From positions 1 through 7,786 of the forward strand of contig CAKUME010000043.1 in the NCBI GenBank assembly GCA_934667575.1: a stretch of DNA of 7,786 bases. Reading direction: 5' to 3'. This document shows positions 6,509 through 7,786 of this stretch, in pieces. Both the position numbers and the translations under genes were made by a program. Source of the stretch: an uncultured Eubacteriales bacterium. Its GTDB lineage: Bacteria > Bacillota > Clostridia > Oscillospirales > Acutalibacteraceae. Position 1 is the first letter of the stretch. Every line of letters begins with the position of its first letter. The notes beneath the pieces were generated by a model. The model saw only the letters and a list, made by a program, of their open reading frames with translations. It had not been told where the DNA came from and ran no database searches.

Positions 6509-6577
6509 AAACTCTTTTTTCAATATGTGCCGCGCGAAATGCGGTTATGCATGGGCGGCGGATTCTGCTTGGAAAAA

Positions 6578-7786
6578 TCAGGCCTGTTCGGTAACCACCG
6601 CAGCGTCTTCGACGAGCTTCATCGCTTTTTCGACGGCAATGTCTTTTGCGAGGTCCTTCTCGGCGATCACCGGCTTAATCTTCTCCACATCCATTTTATA
6701 GGCGTCGGCCACCTTTTTATATTCGGCCTCGATCTCCTCCGTGGTGGGCACGATGGCTTCCTGCGCAGCGATCTGCTCGAGCGCAAGACGCAGCTTTACC
6801 TGACGCTCCGCCTGCGGACGGAACGATTTGCGCATGCCTTCTTCATCCATGCCGGTATACTTCATGTAGGACTTCACGTCGAGGCCCTGCGCAGACAGGC
6901 GATAGGCAAAGTCGTTGAGGCTGTTTTCGACGGCGCGATCAAACATGACCTCCGGAATTTCGGCGGACATTTTTTCGATCAGCTGATCGATCAGCTGATT
7001 TTTCACATCATCTTCCGCCGCATTTTTTTTATTGGTTTCGAGGTTTTTGCGCACGCTGTCCTTATAGGCATCGAGCGTGTCGAATTCGCTGACATCCTTC
7101 GCAAATTCATCATCCAGCTCCGGCAGCTCGCGCTTTTTGAGCTCGTGCAGCGTCACCTTGAACACGGCGTCCTTGTCCGCCAGCTCTTTGGCCTGATAGT
7201 CGGCCGGGAACTTCACATTCACGTCAAAGGTATCGTTCACATTGTGGCCGATCACCTGATCTTCAAACCCCGGAATGAACTGGCCGGAACCAAGCGTGAG
7301 GCTGTAATTTTCGCCCTTGCCGCCTTCGAACGCCTGACCGTCGATGAAGCCCTCAAAGTCGATCACGGCCACATCGTCTTTTTCCGCAGCGCGGTCTTCG
7401 ACCGACACGAGACGGGAGTTGCGCATCTGCACACGCTTGAGCTCCGCGTCGAGCTCTTCGTCGGTGACTGCGGTGGATTTTTTGGTCACCGGCAGCTGCT
7501 TATAGTCGGCAATGGTGACCTGCGGCTTGACCACGACCTGCACCTGGAAGGTGAGACCGTCGTCGCCCACCGATTCCACTTTCATGTTTTCGGTTTTCAC
7601 ATCGACCACGTCGAGGCCGGATTCATCGATTGCGCCCTCCACGGCCGCCGGATACACCGCACGGATTGCCTCATCGTAGAAAACTTCTTTGCCGTACATT
7701 TTTTCAATCATCGCACGCGGCGCTTTGCCCTTGCGGAAGCCCGGGAGCGTAATTTTTTTGGATTCTTTTTGGAATACTTTAAAAAT
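6578..7786 (-). CDS. tig: Trigger factor, ribosome-associated chaperone and prolyl isomerase (5' end outside window)
   Basis: The frame is open to base 7786 and encodes 402 visible residues; about 25-30 N-terminal residues are missing, judged from the position of the ribosome-binding signature in E. coli trigger factor. That signature, GFRKGKAP, is at fragment residues 16-23, so the first ATG in the window (7711) is internal and not the start. The FKBP-type PPIase domain spans about 130-217, with DDVAVIDFEGFIDG, LGSGQFIPGFEDQVIG and the closing VTLHELK. The C-terminal helical chaperone arms (about 225-402) include LPELDDEFAKDV and an acidic or lysine-rich end. Trigger factor sits at the peptide exit tunnel on ribosomal protein L23 and shields nascent chains. 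It heads the tig-clpP-clpX-lon cluster; its promoter lies outside the window. Confidence 0.97.
   Translation of the reverse strand: MFKVFQKESKKITLPGFRKGKAPRAMIEKMYGKEVFYDEAIRAVYPAAVEGAIDESGLDVVDVKTENMKVESVGDDGLTFQVQVVVKPQVTIADYKQLPVTKKSTAVTDEELDAELKRVQMRNSRLVSVEDRAAEKDDVAVIDFEGFIDGQAFEGGKGENYSLTLGSGQFIPGFEDQVIGHNVNDTFDVNVKFPADYQAKELADKDAVFKVTLHELKKRELPELDDEFAKDVSEFDTLDAYKDSVRKNLETNKKNAAEDDVKNQLIDQLIEKMSAEIPEVMFDRAVENSLNDFAYRLSAQGLDVKSYMKYTGMDEEGMRKSFRPQAERQVKLRLALEQIAAQEAIVPTTEEIEAEYKKVADAYKMDVEKIKPVIAEKDLAKDIAVEKAMKLVEDAAVVTEQA

Noticed and set aside
6973..6998. Tandem 12-base repeat in tig (CAGCTGATCGAT then CAGCTGATCGAA on the minus strand)
   Set aside because: It encodes QLID-QLIE in a helical part of trigger factor and is most simply a coding coincidence of a helical heptad-like pattern.
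7709..7711. ATG at 7711 as the start of trigger factor
   Set aside because: The frame is open upstream to the window edge and encodes the GFRKGKAP ribosome-binding signature, so this ATG is internal.
1..7786. Mobile elements, CRISPR arrays, tRNA or rRNA genes, riboswitches
   Set aside because: No transposase, regular spaced repeats, clover-leaf sequence or aptamer-like leader was found; gaps between genes are all at most about 150 bases.

Overview
The window is a compact, single-direction block of bacterial housekeeping genes. Everything I can support is on the minus strand. In transcription order (high to low coordinates) it reads tig (5' end cut off) - clpP - clpX - lon - engB - yerC-like gene - SAM-dependent methyltransferase - hslO (3' end cut off). 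The order trigger factor / ClpP / ClpX / Lon / EngB is the classic Firmicutes arrangement. Bacillus subtilis has the related tig-clpX-lonB-lonA-ysxC; clpP sitting beside tig and clpX is common in Clostridia. Strong AGGAGG-type ribosome binding sites, a YerC/YecD-family protein and a G+C-rich composition together suggest a high-G+C clostridial Firmicute, for example of the Oscillospirales/Ruminococcaceae type. That placement is inference from gene order and protein character, not from a search.

Layout: 7786-6578 is trigger factor without its first roughly 25-30 residues. 6577-6426 is a 152-base spacer with a GC-rich hairpin flanked by T-runs. 6425-5844 is ClpP with an intact Ser-His-Asp triad, and 5782-4457 is ClpX. 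4456-4356 is a spacer dominated by a 12-bp inverted repeat, and 4355-2001 is a full-length Lon protease. 2000-1930 carries a second hairpin, and 1929-1330 is the ribosome-assembly GTPase EngB. 1329-1244 is an A+T-rich gap with the best promoter of the window. It serves three tightly packed genes: yerC-like (1243-980), methyltransferase (983-216, overlapping it by 4 bases) and hslO (from 214, 1 base after the methyltransferase stop).

Functionally this is a protein-quality-control neighbourhood. Trigger factor meets nascent chains at the ribosome. ClpXP and Lon degrade unfolded or tagged proteins. EngB assembles the 50S subunit, and Hsp33 (hslO) is a redox-activated holdase. The methyltransferase has no assignable substrate.

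The most interesting observation is in the small YerC/TrpR-like protein. It matches the family well on both sides, but about 12 residues covering the turn and the start of the recognition helix of the helix-turn-helix appear to be missing, in frame. The protein would then keep the dimerising scaffold without its DNA-reading element. No mobile element, CRISPR array, tRNA or rRNA was seen.
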